Shown: in pieces, positions 34,243 through 42,300 of the stretch
How positions within the stretch are numbered: the first letter of the stretch is position 1
How the letters are laid out: each line of letters opens with the position of its first letter
Assembly (NCBI GenBank): GCA_902476265.1
Contig: CABSCP010000005.1
Span: 62,001-126,000, forward strand
DNA length: 64,000 nt
Direction of reading: 5' to 3'
Source of the DNA: an uncultured Lachnospiraceae bacterium
GTDB lineage: Bacteria > Bacillota > Clostridia > Lachnospirales > Lachnospiraceae
Notes under the pieces: generated by a model
The model's database searches: none
Seen by the model: the letters and a program-made list of their open reading frames with translations, nothing else
Told to the model about the DNA's origin: nothing
Made by a program: the position numbers and the translations under genes

Positions 34243-35622
34243 CTATTGGGCCTCCGGGCTTTCCTCATCCTTTGGGGTATCCGGGAGCCTGGTTACCAGA
34301 ACCTGGCTGATCATTTTGTTGTCCACCGAAAGAATTTTAAAATTGTAACCGTCTACCGTCGTATCATACTGTTCATCCGGAAAGGGGATATGCTCCAGTT
34401 TGGCAATCAGATAACCGTTTATCGTTTCAAATTCCTCTTCATCAAAATGAATGTCGAAACGTTCTTCCAGGTCTGACAGCTTCGTTTTTCCCTCAATGAC
34501 ATATTCATCCTGTCCCTTCTGCCGGATACAGATTTCCTCATCGTCATATTCGTCCAGAATATTTCCTACGATCTCTTCCAGGATGTCCTCCATGGCGATC
34601 AGGCCGGAGGTTTGTCCATATTCGTCCACCACAATGACCATCTGCAGCTTCATGGACTGCATGGTTTTAAACAGCGCGTCAATTTTACGCGTCTCGGGGA
34701 TAAACCGGACTTCCCGCATCAGATCCGGAATTTCCTCCAGGGGCCGGTTCCAGTCGATCTGGGACTGTCTGCGCAGCGCGTCCTTCATATGGAGGATGCC
34801 GATGATATGATCAATATTTTCCTTATAAACAGGAAAACGGCTGTTGTTCTCGTTGAGCATGAACTGCACGGCTTCCCCAAAGGACATCCGGCAGTCAATG
34901 GCCACTATATCCCTGCGGTTTGTCATGATGTCGGTCGCTTCCTTATCACCGAATTCAAAAATATTGGTGATCATTTCCGCTTCGCTCGCCTGTATGACGC
35001 CCTGTTCGTGGCCTTCATTGACCATGGAAATGATCTCATCCTCCGTCACATCATTATGGCCGTCATCCTCCCGGATGCCCATCAGCATCAGCACCCCCCT
35101 GGAAGTCACCGCCACCAGGGCTGTGAAAGGGGTTAAAAGTATTTTTAAAAACCAGATAAAACCGACCAGGCTGTAAGCCCAGCTTTCCGGCTTTCTGGCC
35201 GCCAGCTTTTTGGGCACAAGCACGCCGAAAACGAGCAATATGTAAAGAATAAACAGCACGGCAAGCAGAAAAGAAACCGCGGTCACAAGTCCGTATCCCC
35301 AATAGGCGGGTTCTTCCATCCAGCGCTTTACCACATCGCCCGCAAACTCGCGGATGGTGAGCAAAAGCATCCTGAAAAAATAACTTCCGGCAATCAGATT
35401 CACGAAAGTGATGATAACCTGTACCATATTCACGTAGCTTTCCGCGCCGTGGATCATGCGGCAGAGCCGGGAGGCTTTCTTGTTGTGTTCCTCCAGTGCC
35501 CTGCGCTCTTCTTCTTTTAAATTCAGATTTTGTATGGCAGAGCCAAATCCGTAAATTACCGCATCGAGAATCAACAGCAGTAAAAACAGCAGTATACTGG
35601 CAGTAGGGCCGCCATCGTCCAT
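34243..35622 (-). CDS. CNNM/CorC-type membrane protein with CBS domains (hemolysin family)
   Basis: A 459-aa membrane protein of the magnesium/cobalt-efflux or hemolysin-like group. The N-terminal CNNM domain has about four hydrophobic segments (residues 8-28, 60-85, 100-140). Then come two CBS domains ('ATDIMTNRRDIVAIDCRMS' and 'VRFIPETRKIDALFKTMQS') and a CorC/HlyC C-terminal domain ('GYLIAKLEHIPFPDEQYD'). The cytoplasmic CBS pair probably senses a nucleotide. It has its own promoter just after mazF, and AAAGGAG precedes the ATG. Confidence 0.88.
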   Translation of the reverse strand: MDDGGPTASILLFLLLLILDAVIYGFGSAIQNLNLKEEERRALEEHNKKASRLCRMIHGAESYVNMVQVIITFVNLIAGSYFFRMLLLTIREFAGDVVKRWMEEPAYWGYGLVTAVSFLLAVLFILYILLVFGVLVPKKLAARKPESWAYSLVGFIWFLKILLTPFTALVAVTSRGVLMLMGIREDDGHNDVTEDEIISMVNEGHEQGVIQASEAEMITNIFEFGDKEATDIMTNRRDIVAIDCRMSFGEAVQFMLNENNSRFPVYKENIDHIIGILHMKDALRRQSQIDWNRPLEEIPDLMREVRFIPETRKIDALFKTMQSMKLQMVIVVDEYGQTSGLIAMEDILEEIVGNILDEYDDEEICIRQKGQDEYVIEGKTKLSDLEERFDIHFDEEEFETINGYLIAKLEHIPFPDEQYDTTVDGYNFKILSVDNKMISQVLVTRLPDTPKDEESPEAQ

Positions 35623-35646
35623 ATGATCAACTCCTTTTTACAGCAT

Positions 35647-35675
35647 ATAATATCATTTCAACAGGGAAACGTCAA
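35647..35675 (-). promoter_or_regulatory. promoter of the CNNM/CBS gene
   Basis: Minus strand: TTGACG at 35670-35675, 17-bp spacer, TATTAT at 35647-35652, 25 bp before the start codon. Confidence 0.75.
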
Positions 35676-35684
35676 GGAAGACAC

Positions 35685-36026
35685 TTATGTATCCAGTTCC
35701 AGGCTGATTTTCAGCGCGCGGTTTACCCTGGCCATAACGGCTGCATCCAGATGGCAGACCTTATCCTTTAAACGCTTTTTGTCGATGGTGCGCAGCTGTT
35801 CCAGCAAAATGACGGAATCCTTTTCAATTTCATAATCCGCTGCCAGTATTTCAATATGGGTGGGCAGTTTGGCTTTATTCATTTTTGAAGTGATGGCTGC
35901 ACAGATCACCGTCGGGCTGTGTCGGTTGCCGATGTCATTTTGAATGATCAGAACCGGGCGGATCCCTCCCTGTTCCGAACCCACGACAGGTCTTAAATCA
36001 GCATAATAAATATCTCCACGTTTCAC
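35685..36026 (-). CDS. MazF/PemK-family mRNA interferase toxin, GTG start
   Basis: A 113-aa endoribonuclease of the MazF/NdoA type that cuts mRNA at short sequence motifs. It has 'KRGDIYYADLRPVVGSEQGG', 'RPVLIIQND', 'PTVICAAITSK' and the C-terminal 'IDKKRLKDKV', all typical of the fold. The GTG has AAGGA 8 bp upstream. As in B. subtilis it follows alr, but no antitoxin gene (mazE/ndoAI) fits in the 143 bp between alr and mazF, so here it appears as an orphan. The antitoxin may be encoded elsewhere, or the protein may have a house-keeping role. Confidence 0.92.
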   Translation of the reverse strand: MKRGDIYYADLRPVVGSEQGGIRPVLIIQNDIGNRHSPTVICAAITSKMNKAKLPTHIEILAADYEIEKDSVILLEQLRTIDKKRLKDKVCHLDAAVMARVNRALKISLELDT

Positions 36027-36169
36027 GTTTTCAATCCTTCCTTCCTCAAATCCGCCGCCGATCGGCTTTTTTGGCCGGCGGCCGGCGGGTGATATCTGGA
36101 GTATTGCCCGCTTTATCGGAAGGTATACAGCCCGGCCCGCATTCCTGCTGCGGCCGCACTGCTGTCCGG

Positions 36170-37348
36170 TTATTCGTAATCCGCAAAATAGTCCTTGGTA
36201 TAGACCGTTTCGTTTCCTTTTTTATAAACTCTGGGAATTCGTTTTCCGAGGCAGCATGCCAGTTCATAGTTAAACCGCCCGGAAATCTCCCCCAGTTCCT
36301 CCATGGTGATCTCCTCTGTTCCGTCATGCCCCACCAGGGTGACAAGGCTGCCCGTTTCGGCTTCCGGAATGTCCGTCACATCCACCATGAACTGATCCAT
36401 GCATACGCGGCCTAAAATCGGGGCCCTGCGTCCGCAGATGAGCACATCGGCCCGATTGGAAAGCATGCGGGGATATCCGTCCCCGTATCCCACCGGAACG
36501 GTGGCCACCCGCATGGGTTTTTCTGTGGTATAGGTACCGCCGTAACTGATTTCCCTTCCGGCTTCCAGGTCCTTCACATATACAATGCGGCTGTAGAGTG
36601 AGAGGACCGGTTTTAAAGCGGCGCGCTCCCGGTTCACTTCCGAAGAAGGCCAGAGTCCGTAAAGAATGACCCCTGCTCTCACTACATCCATATTCGCCTC
36701 TTTGATGTCCAGGATTCCGGCGCTGTTGGAACAGTGACAGATGGGCACTCTAAAGCCCAGTTCCTTTTCGATCCTTTCTGCAAAGGCCTTAAAATCTGCC
36801 AGCTGGGCGTAGGTCTTTTTCTTATCCGTTTCATCCGCAGTTGCGAAATGGGTGAAAATTCCTTCCACTTCTATGCCGGGAGTTTCCAGCACCTTTTTTA
36901 CGAAAGAAAGCCCTTCATCATCCGTGCGGATACCGATTCTGGACATTCCGGTATCCACCGCAATATGTACGATCATCTTTTTGCCCATACGGAGGGCTTC
37001 CCGGCTCATATCGGCAAGCATCTGTCCGGTGAATACAGTGGCCCGTATCTCTTCCCGGATCATATTCTCATAATCGGCGGGAAAGGTATAGCCCAGCACC
37101 ATCACCGGTTTTTCCATCCCCGCTTTTTTCAGGATTGCCGCCTCTTCCGCCGTAGCCACCGCATATCCGGTCACGAAATCCACCTGTTCCATTTCCCTTG
37201 CGAGAGGGACCGCACCATGGCCGTAACCGTCTGTTTTCACCACTCCCACAATGGATGTCTTTTCATCCAGGCATTCCTTCATGGACAACAGATTTTCATG
37301 AAAAGCGTCCAGGTCAACTTCCGCCCAGACTCTTGAATAATGCTTCAT
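36170..37348 (-). CDS. alr: alanine racemase
   Basis: A PLP enzyme that converts L- to D-alanine for peptidoglycan. The PLP lysine is in 'IVGVVKTDGYGHGA' (Lys38), the catalytic tyrosine region in 'EISYGGTYTTEK', followed by 'ATVPVGYGDGYPR', 'GRVCMDQFMVDVTD' and 'LACCLGKRIPRVY'. At 392 aa it has the normal length. It lies between nnrDE upstream (21 bp) and mazF downstream; the acpS-nnr-alr-mazEF order is common in Firmicutes. GC-rich short inverted repeats follow the stop, possibly slowing or ending transcription. Confidence 0.96.
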   Translation of the reverse strand: MKHYSRVWAEVDLDAFHENLLSMKECLDEKTSIVGVVKTDGYGHGAVPLAREMEQVDFVTGYAVATAEEAAILKKAGMEKPVMVLGYTFPADYENMIREEIRATVFTGQMLADMSREALRMGKKMIVHIAVDTGMSRIGIRTDDEGLSFVKKVLETPGIEVEGIFTHFATADETDKKKTYAQLADFKAFAERIEKELGFRVPICHCSNSAGILDIKEANMDVVRAGVILYGLWPSSEVNRERAALKPVLSLYSRIVYVKDLEAGREISYGGTYTTEKPMRVATVPVGYGDGYPRMLSNRADVLICGRRAPILGRVCMDQFMVDVTDIPEAETGSLVTLVGHDGTEEITMEELGEISGRFNYELACCLGKRIPRVYKKGNETVYTKDYFADYE

Positions 37349-37369
37349 TTTTCCTTTCCTTCTTTCCTG

Positions 37370-38890
37370 TCAAAGTAACAATGCAGGGATCATATCCGCA
37401 ATATCTCCCGCTTTCATGCTGTATTCGCTCTTCACGTGAGCTGCCTTGTCGCCCGCAAGTCCGTGCAGATAAACGCCCGTGCACACCGCTGCGAACAGAT
37501 CTTCTTCCACGGCGGCCAGGGCGGTCAGAATGCCGGTCAGCACGTCGCCGCTTCCGGCAGTGGCCATACCGCTGTTGCCGCTGCCGTTTCCGTAAATTCT
37601 TCCGTCAGGCGACGCCACAAAGGTACGGGCTCCCTTACACAGCACCACTGCCTGCAGCCGTTTTGCCCAGAGGAGGGCCATGCCGGCCGGATCCGCGAGA
37701 ATTTCCTGTGTGCTGCATCGCTGCAGACGTGCCAGTTCTCCGGGATGAGGGGTCAGTACCAGTTTCCTGCGGCTATCCGGATTTTCCTGCCCTTTTTCCA
37801 GCATTTCCAGCAGATTTTCGTCAAGGGAAAGAATGTTGATGGCATCCGCATCCAGAATGAGCGGTTTTGCGGAATGTTGAATCAAAAACCGCAGTTTCCC
37901 GACCGCTTCTTCTCCTGTGGAAAGACCGGGGCCTGCCCCGATCACATCCGCCCACTTCTCCGCTGCTTCCATATCCAGTGTAATCATGGCCTCGGGAAGC
38001 GTTTCCTGAAGGATGATCCGGTTGCTGTCAGGGCTCACGATTTTTATCATTCCGCAGCCTGCGGCAAAAGCGCCCCGGGCGGAAAGCACCGCCGCCCCGG
38101 CCATTCCTTCGCTGCCCGCCAAAAGCACGGCCTTTCCGAAGCTGCCCTTATTGCCCTCAGGCAGTCTTTTGGGCATCAGCTTCTTTACCGGCCCCGTAAA
38201 AGTGAACCGGACCGGCGGCTCATCCAGAAAACTGTCCGGGGTGATGCCGATGGGGGCGCACAGTACGTTTCCGGCAAACCGGGCGCCGGGATATAAAAAA
38301 GTGCCCAGTTTACGGAAGCCAAAGGTCACCGTCACGTCCGCGTTCACCGCGCCCCCCAGCACAGCGCCGGTATCCGTATGTATGCCGGAAGGCAGATCCA
38401 CCGCCAGAACAAATGCGCTGCTTCGGTTGATATAATCCACGGTTTCCAAAAAAATGCCGGTCAGCTCCCGGGACAGTCCCACGCCGAAGAGGGCATCCAC
38501 AATGATATCATATTCGCCTTCCGGCAAAGTGCGCCTGACCTTTCCGCCGTATGCCCTCACTGCCGCCAGCTGCAGCGCCGTGAGTTCACTGGCCTTTTCT
38601 TCCGCTCCGGCCAGGAAAAAATCCACATCATAACCGTCCTGCATCAAAAGGCGGCCCACCGCCAGACCGTCTCCGCCGTTATTGCCGCTGCCTGCCGCAA
38701 TCAGGACCCTTCTGCCGCACGCCGGTTTCCAGCACTGCGCCCCTTTGGCGAGCTGCTCCTGTCTTTCTTCTATGACCTGTCGGCAGGCCAGCGCGGCCCG
38801 CTCCATCAGGACAACCGGCGGAATTTTAAAATATTCGCTCGTATTTTTATCGTACCGCTTCATTTCTTCGGCGGTTACCAGATATTCCAT
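37370..38890 (-). CDS. nnr: bifunctional NAD(P)H-hydrate epimerase / ADP-dependent NAD(P)H-hydrate dehydratase
   Basis: A repair enzyme that reconverts hydrated NADH and NADPH to the active cofactors. The N-terminal YjeF epimerase domain (residues 1-210) shows 'VLIAAGSGNNGGDGLAVGRL' and 'VLAVDLPSGIHTDTGAV'. The C-terminal ribokinase-fold dehydratase domain has 'LLAGSEGMAGAAVLSARGAF', 'LTPHPGELARL' and 'SGMATAGSGDVLTGILTALA'. I set the start at the ATG at 38890, which overlaps the rex stop region; an in-frame ATG 11 codons upstream lies inside rex. Confidence 0.93.
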   Translation of the reverse strand: MEYLVTAEEMKRYDKNTSEYFKIPPVVLMERAALACRQVIEERQEQLAKGAQCWKPACGRRVLIAAGSGNNGGDGLAVGRLLMQDGYDVDFFLAGAEEKASELTALQLAAVRAYGGKVRRTLPEGEYDIIVDALFGVGLSRELTGIFLETVDYINRSSAFVLAVDLPSGIHTDTGAVLGGAVNADVTVTFGFRKLGTFLYPGARFAGNVLCAPIGITPDSFLDEPPVRFTFTGPVKKLMPKRLPEGNKGSFGKAVLLAGSEGMAGAAVLSARGAFAAGCGMIKIVSPDSNRIILQETLPEAMITLDMEAAEKWADVIGAGPGLSTGEEAVGKLRFLIQHSAKPLILDADAINILSLDENLLEMLEKGQENPDSRRKLVLTPHPGELARLQRCSTQEILADPAGMALLWAKRLQAVVLCKGARTFVASPDGRIYGNGSGNSGMATAGSGDVLTGILTALAAVEEDLFAAVCTGVYLHGLAGDKAAHVKSEYSMKAGDIADMIPALLL

Positions 38891-38891
38891 A

Positions 38892-39536
38892 TCATTGCTT
38901 CTTTCCGTTTTCATATTGTTCAATCATATAGGACAGTTTCATCAGGCTGTCCGACAGATGTACATTTTCCACCTGCACGCCTTCGGGCACCTTCAAGTCT
39001 ACATGGGCGAAATTCCAGATCGCTTTGATCCCCACTTCCGCAAGCTGTTCGGCCACCGCAATGGCTTCGGATTTCGGAATGGTGAGCACCGCGATATCCA
39101 CATTATTCTGCCGCACAAAATCCGCCATATCCTCCATGGGACGCACTTCAATCCCACGGATTGTTTTGCCGTACAATTGGGAATTAATGTCAAAAATCCC
39201 GGTGAAAATAAATCCGCGCCGCTCGAAATTCATATAATTGGCAAGTGCCTGGCCCAAATTGCCCGCACCTACAATGATCAGATGATGGGTTTTATCCAGC
39301 CCCAGGATCTTTCCGATTTCCATATAGAGGTATTCCACATTATATCCGTATCCCTGCTGGCCAAAACCGCCGAAATTATTAAAATCCTGTCGGATCTGCG
39401 ATGCGGTCACATTCATCAGCAAGGACAATTCCTGGGATGAAATGCGTTCCACTCCCATGTCTTTTAGTTCTCCCAGATATCGGAAATACCTCGGAAGCCG
39501 GCTGATGACGGCCTGTGAGATTTCTTTGTCTGCCAC
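38892..39536 (-). CDS. rex: redox-sensing transcriptional repressor Rex, GTG start
   Basis: A dimeric repressor that reads the NADH/NAD+ ratio and controls fermentation and respiration genes in Gram-positives. The N-terminal winged helix has 'AVISRLPRYFRYLGEL' and 'MNVTASQIRQDFNNFGGFGQ'. The C-terminal Rossmann domain has 'IIVGAGNLGQALANYM' and 'AIWNFAHVDLKVPEGVQVEN'. Length 214 aa is normal. The GTG has GGGAGG about 11 bp upstream. Its message carries a roughly 185-nt leader with strong hairpins and a 60-bp tandem repeat. Likely targets such as ldh are in the window, but I saw no clear Rex box before them. Confidence 0.96.
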   Translation of the reverse strand: MADKEISQAVISRLPRYFRYLGELKDMGVERISSQELSLLMNVTASQIRQDFNNFGGFGQQGYGYNVEYLYMEIGKILGLDKTHHLIIVGAGNLGQALANYMNFERRGFIFTGIFDINSQLYGKTIRGIEVRPMEDMADFVRQNNVDIAVLTIPKSEAIAVAEQLAEVGIKAIWNFAHVDLKVPEGVQVENVHLSDSLMKLSYMIEQYENGKKQ

Positions 39537-39592
39537 TTTTATTGTTGCCTCCCTTTATCTGCTGAATGCTTCGATTTCTGTTTTCCTGCCTT

Positions 39593-39694
39593 ATGGTACC
39601 TTCTAAATTTGCTTCGCAAATTCAGAAGTAGCGCGCTTCACCTCCGGCTCGCATGGTACCTTCTAAATTTGCTTCGCAAATTCAGAAGTAGCGC
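39593..39694. repeat. 60-bp-period tandem repeat with internal hairpins in the rex leader
   Basis: A 42-bp unit (39593-39634 and 39653-39694) recurs at an exact 60-bp step. Each copy starts ATGGTACC, ends AGTAGCGC and contains a self-complementary core TTCTaAATTTGC-TTC-GCAAATTcAGAA (split here for legibility) that folds into a tight stem-loop. The 18 bp between copies differ. It resembles a REP-like palindromic element, but no other copy is in this window. Confidence 0.85.
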
Positions 39695-39725
39695 ATGTCC
39701 CCCGCCCTGCCGGCGGGGGACATGC
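39693..39725. repeat. perfect 14-bp GC-rich hairpin at the rex transcription start
   Basis: Arms GCATGTCCCCCGCC (39693-39706) and GGCGGGGGACATGC (39712-39725) with a 5-base loop. It begins 4 bp downstream of the rex -10 box, so it would form the extreme 5' end of the rex transcript. Confidence 0.8.
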
Positions 39726-39728
39726 TTC

Positions 39729-39758
39729 ATTATATACCTTACGTTAAAAATATGTCAA
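39729..39758 (-). promoter_or_regulatory. promoter of rex (-nnr-alr-mazF run)
   Basis: Minus strand: perfect TTGACA at 39753-39758, 18-bp spacer, perfect TATAAT at 39729-39734. Transcription would start near 39722 and leave a leader of about 185 nt. Confidence 0.8.
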
Positions 39759-39829
39759 TAAATGTGAGAAATTAGAGTGCGAAGTAAGTGAGCGGCAACT
39801 CTGTGGGTTGTGGGAAGGAAATCAGATTC

Positions 39830-40055
39830 TCGTCATCCATTCCGGGATTCGGTCAGTTCCAGCCATTCCTCCATTTTTTCATCAATCAGTCTTTTCGTCC
39901 GCCTTCTTTTATACCCTAATTTTGTTTTACAGATGAATGAGCTCTTCATAATTTCCGTCATAACTGTCTGCGTCCATTTGGGAAACTTCCACGATTCTGT
40001 CTGCCATTTTATTCAAAAAATATCGGTCGCAGACCGTCAGGGCCTTCTCCCATCA
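39830..40055 (-). pseudogene. remnant of an ABC-F ATPase gene (C-terminal part)
   Basis: One minus-strand frame reads 'VCDRYFLNKMADRIVEVSQ' then 'MDADSYDGNYEELIHL' and stops. This matches the post-Walker-B 'SHDRYFLN...GNYxxY' region of ABC-F proteins. After a stop and frame change, 'TKRLIDEKMEEWLELTES' resembles an ABC-F C-terminal tail (the intact neighbour ends LLLMEEWETLSES). The ATPase domains are gone. This is a decayed, internally deleted copy lying 2.2 kb from the intact ABC-F gene. Confidence 0.6.
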
Positions 40056-40061
40056 AAAATA

Positions 40062-40095
40062 TAAAAAAGACCCGGAAAGCAAATGCCTCCCGGAC
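40062..40095 (-). terminator. intrinsic terminator upstream of the ABC-F remnant
   Basis: Minus strand: a 9-bp stem CCGGGAGGC/GCTTTCCGG (two G-U pairs) with an ATTT loop, followed by GTCTTTTTTATATTTTT. It probably ends transcription from the AAA-ATPase gene. Antibiotic-inducible ABC-F genes often have an attenuator in this position, so it may also be a relic of such control. Confidence 0.65.
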
Positions 40096-40216
40096 CTCAT
40101 CATTTCAGATATAAAAAATGTCGCTTTCCGTCTGAATGAAACCACGGAAAACTGCTCTCGGAAATTTCTATTCAGCCATACAAAACGGCCTTCAGTTTTG
40201 ATTGCTCTCTTTCTGT

Positions 40217-40266
40217 TACCTTCATTAGACAATGTGATACACGCCTCCCCTTGTCTAATGAAGGTA
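40217..40266. repeat. perfect 16-bp inverted repeat
   Basis: TACCTTCATTAGACAA (40217-40232) and its exact complement (40251-40266) flank an 18-bp spacer. No T-run follows. No transposase or target duplication is visible. The rest of the 40,096-40,377 gap shows nothing I can identify. Confidence 0.75.
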
Positions 40267-40377
40267 TGCAAATTGGGGGCAGACGCCACCTGTAATACGG
40301 AATATACATGTGTAATTCCGGATAAAAATATCGGTAATCTGTCTTAAATTGTATTGCCGGGAACAAATCCAACCATT

Positions 40378-42072
40378 TTATTTTCCGATTAACACTTTCT
40401 TTCCTTCAAAAGCAAATCCATATTTTCGTATTCTGCTTTCCGGGATTCCTCTTGCAGTCAGGGAACGGGCATATTGTTTTTCTTCAATCTGCGCCAATGC
40501 CTCATGCACGGTATCCTGCAGCGTTTGTTCTTCTGCAGGATCATGGACTTTGAATTCCAAAATGATGGCATCGTCACTCTCAAAAAGGGGTTCCAGCATA
40601 ACGTCATATCTGCCAAAACCACTCTCCCGATTGGAAGAGATGATGTACCGCCCTGTGAAATCCACCAGCAGTCCCAGCACGAATCCATGATAAAACCGTT
40701 CGGGTTCCGTACGGGAAGGATTTTTCCCTGTATCAAAATAGGAAAACACTTCCAGCGTTACCCGGTTCATATACGCATTCATTGCCTTCAAATCTCCCAG
40801 TAAAAGGGCCTTTAAAAAGTCATTATAATCAGATTCCGTACTGCCAAACCAACTGCGGATCATATTCCGGAACATCACTTTCACTTCAAAGTTCGTCAGT
40901 TCCAGTTCGTATTCCTGGCACCAGTCCCCAAAAGCCGACGTTACGACTCGGTAATCTTTCACTTTCAGATAACCGCTCGCAAGCAGAAGGCTCCAGATGG
41001 CCCGCTCATCATGATCCAGCTGATTGTAAACAATTTGTTCATCAATTTCTGTTGTCAGACTTTTCCCATTGAGCAATTCTTCAAAAGCGCTTTTTATATT
41101 TCTGCTTCCCTCCCGAATCAGCTTCCCGACAAGACTGTTTGCGCTGGTATTTGCCCAATATGCCATAAAATATTTTTTATCAAGCAAATTAATGATTGAC
41201 CATGGGTTATAAATGTCAGTCCGATGTCCAAAGATAAATCCGTCATACCAATCTTTCACTTCCTGCTTTTTATCGGAAAGTGAAAACTCATCTAAAGCTT
41301 CAAATACCTCTTCTTGTGTAAACCCAAACGAATCTGTATATTTATCAGAAGTAGTCGTCACGACTTCCAGATTATTCAAATCCGAAAAAATGGACTCTTT
41401 ACTCACTCTCGTGATTCCTGTCATGATCGCTTTTTCCAGATAGGGATTACTTTTGAAAGTCGCATTAAAAAGACTTCTGGTAAACGCTGCCAATTCTTCC
41501 CAGTAGCCGGACACATAGGATTCCTGCATCGGCGTATCATATTCATCCAGCAGGATAATCACTTTTTTCCCATAATAGCGGTATAAATATTCCGACAGCG
41601 TCTTTAAGGACAGCGTCGCCACATAATCCTCCATCCGGGCACAAACCTGATTAAAAAATTCTTTTTCCCTGTCGTTTAGGAGATCCCCTTCCAAAAGAAA
41701 ATCGCAATTATTATAAAGTCCGGTGATCGTCTGACAAATCTTCTTCTTTGTCTCTATATATCCGGTTTCTTTGATATCCGCAAAGCTCAGCGACAAAACG
41801 GGATACGTCCCCTGCAGATTGCGATACTCCTCCTTCTGCCAGATATGAAGCCCTTCAAAAAGATCGCCCCGTCCCTTGTATTTCACGGAAAAAAACTGCT
41901 CCGTCATGCTCATGGCAAGTGTTTTTCCAAACCGGCGCGGCCGGGTGATCAGCGTCACGCTGTCTCCGTTTTCCCACCATTCTTCAATAAAAGCTGTTTT
42001 ATCGATATAAAAATAATTCTTCTCACGAATCGTTTCAAAATTCTGATGCCCAATCCCAATTACTCTGCCCAT
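40378..42072 (-). CDS. AAA-ATPase-like protein with C-terminal PD-(D/E)XK-type nuclease domain (DUF1703 group)
   Basis: A 564-aa protein of a large paralogous family in gut anaerobes whose function is unknown. The N-terminal AAA_ATPase-like domain has 'FETIREKNYFYIDKT', the Walker A-like 'TLITRPRRFGKTLAMSM' and Walker B 'VIILLDEYDTPMQE'. The C-terminal part carries the nuclease-like core 'YDVMLEP...AIILEFKV' with 'KKYGFAFEGKKVLI'-type ending. The start at 42072 is chosen for its GGAGG 6 bp upstream. The gene is AT-richer than its neighbours and stands alone, which fits mobility. Confidence 0.85.
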   Translation of the reverse strand: MGRVIGIGHQNFETIREKNYFYIDKTAFIEEWWENGDSVTLITRPRRFGKTLAMSMTEQFFSVKYKGRGDLFEGLHIWQKEEYRNLQGTYPVLSLSFADIKETGYIETKKKICQTITGLYNNCDFLLEGDLLNDREKEFFNQVCARMEDYVATLSLKTLSEYLYRYYGKKVIILLDEYDTPMQESYVSGYWEELAAFTRSLFNATFKSNPYLEKAIMTGITRVSKESIFSDLNNLEVVTTTSDKYTDSFGFTQEEVFEALDEFSLSDKKQEVKDWYDGFIFGHRTDIYNPWSIINLLDKKYFMAYWANTSANSLVGKLIREGSRNIKSAFEELLNGKSLTTEIDEQIVYNQLDHDERAIWSLLLASGYLKVKDYRVVTSAFGDWCQEYELELTNFEVKVMFRNMIRSWFGSTESDYNDFLKALLLGDLKAMNAYMNRVTLEVFSYFDTGKNPSRTEPERFYHGFVLGLLVDFTGRYIISSNRESGFGRYDVMLEPLFESDDAIILEFKVHDPAEEQTLQDTVHEALAQIEEKQYARSLTARGIPESRIRKYGFAFEGKKVLIGK

Positions 42073-42157
42073 TCTTATCCTCCATTTGTCGTTGAGAATA
42101 TCCACAAAACATATTTTTTCATAGAGACCACTTCCTTCCGTCTCTTCCCTTTCTAAC

Positions 42158-42186
42158 AGTATACCGAAACCCTTCCTAAAATACAA
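42158..42186 (-). promoter_or_regulatory. promoter of the AAA-ATPase gene
   Basis: Minus strand: TTGTAT at 42181-42186, 17-bp spacer, TATACT at 42158-42163; divergent from the ABC-F promoter 30 bp away. Confidence 0.6.
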
Positions 42187-42215
42187 GAAACGCGCTTTAA
42201 AAATGGCAGTTTTCA

Positions 42216-42244
42216 TTGACAGCACTCCTTCTGACGGATAAACT
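42216..42244 (+). promoter_or_regulatory. promoter of the ABC-F gene
   Basis: Perfect TTGACA at 42216-42221, 17-bp spacer, TAAACT at 42239-42244, about 57 bp before the start codon. Confidence 0.6.
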
Positions 42245-42300
42245 ATATGCGTCGGCATTTTTGCCGGGATAATACGGAACATGAAAGAAGAGAGGATACC

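Noticed and set aside
36046..36345. A minus-strand frame between alr and mazF considered as a mazE antitoxin
   Set aside because: Most of it is alr read out of frame and the rest is Arg/Pro-rich with no ribbon-helix-helix or AbrB-like pattern and no SD.
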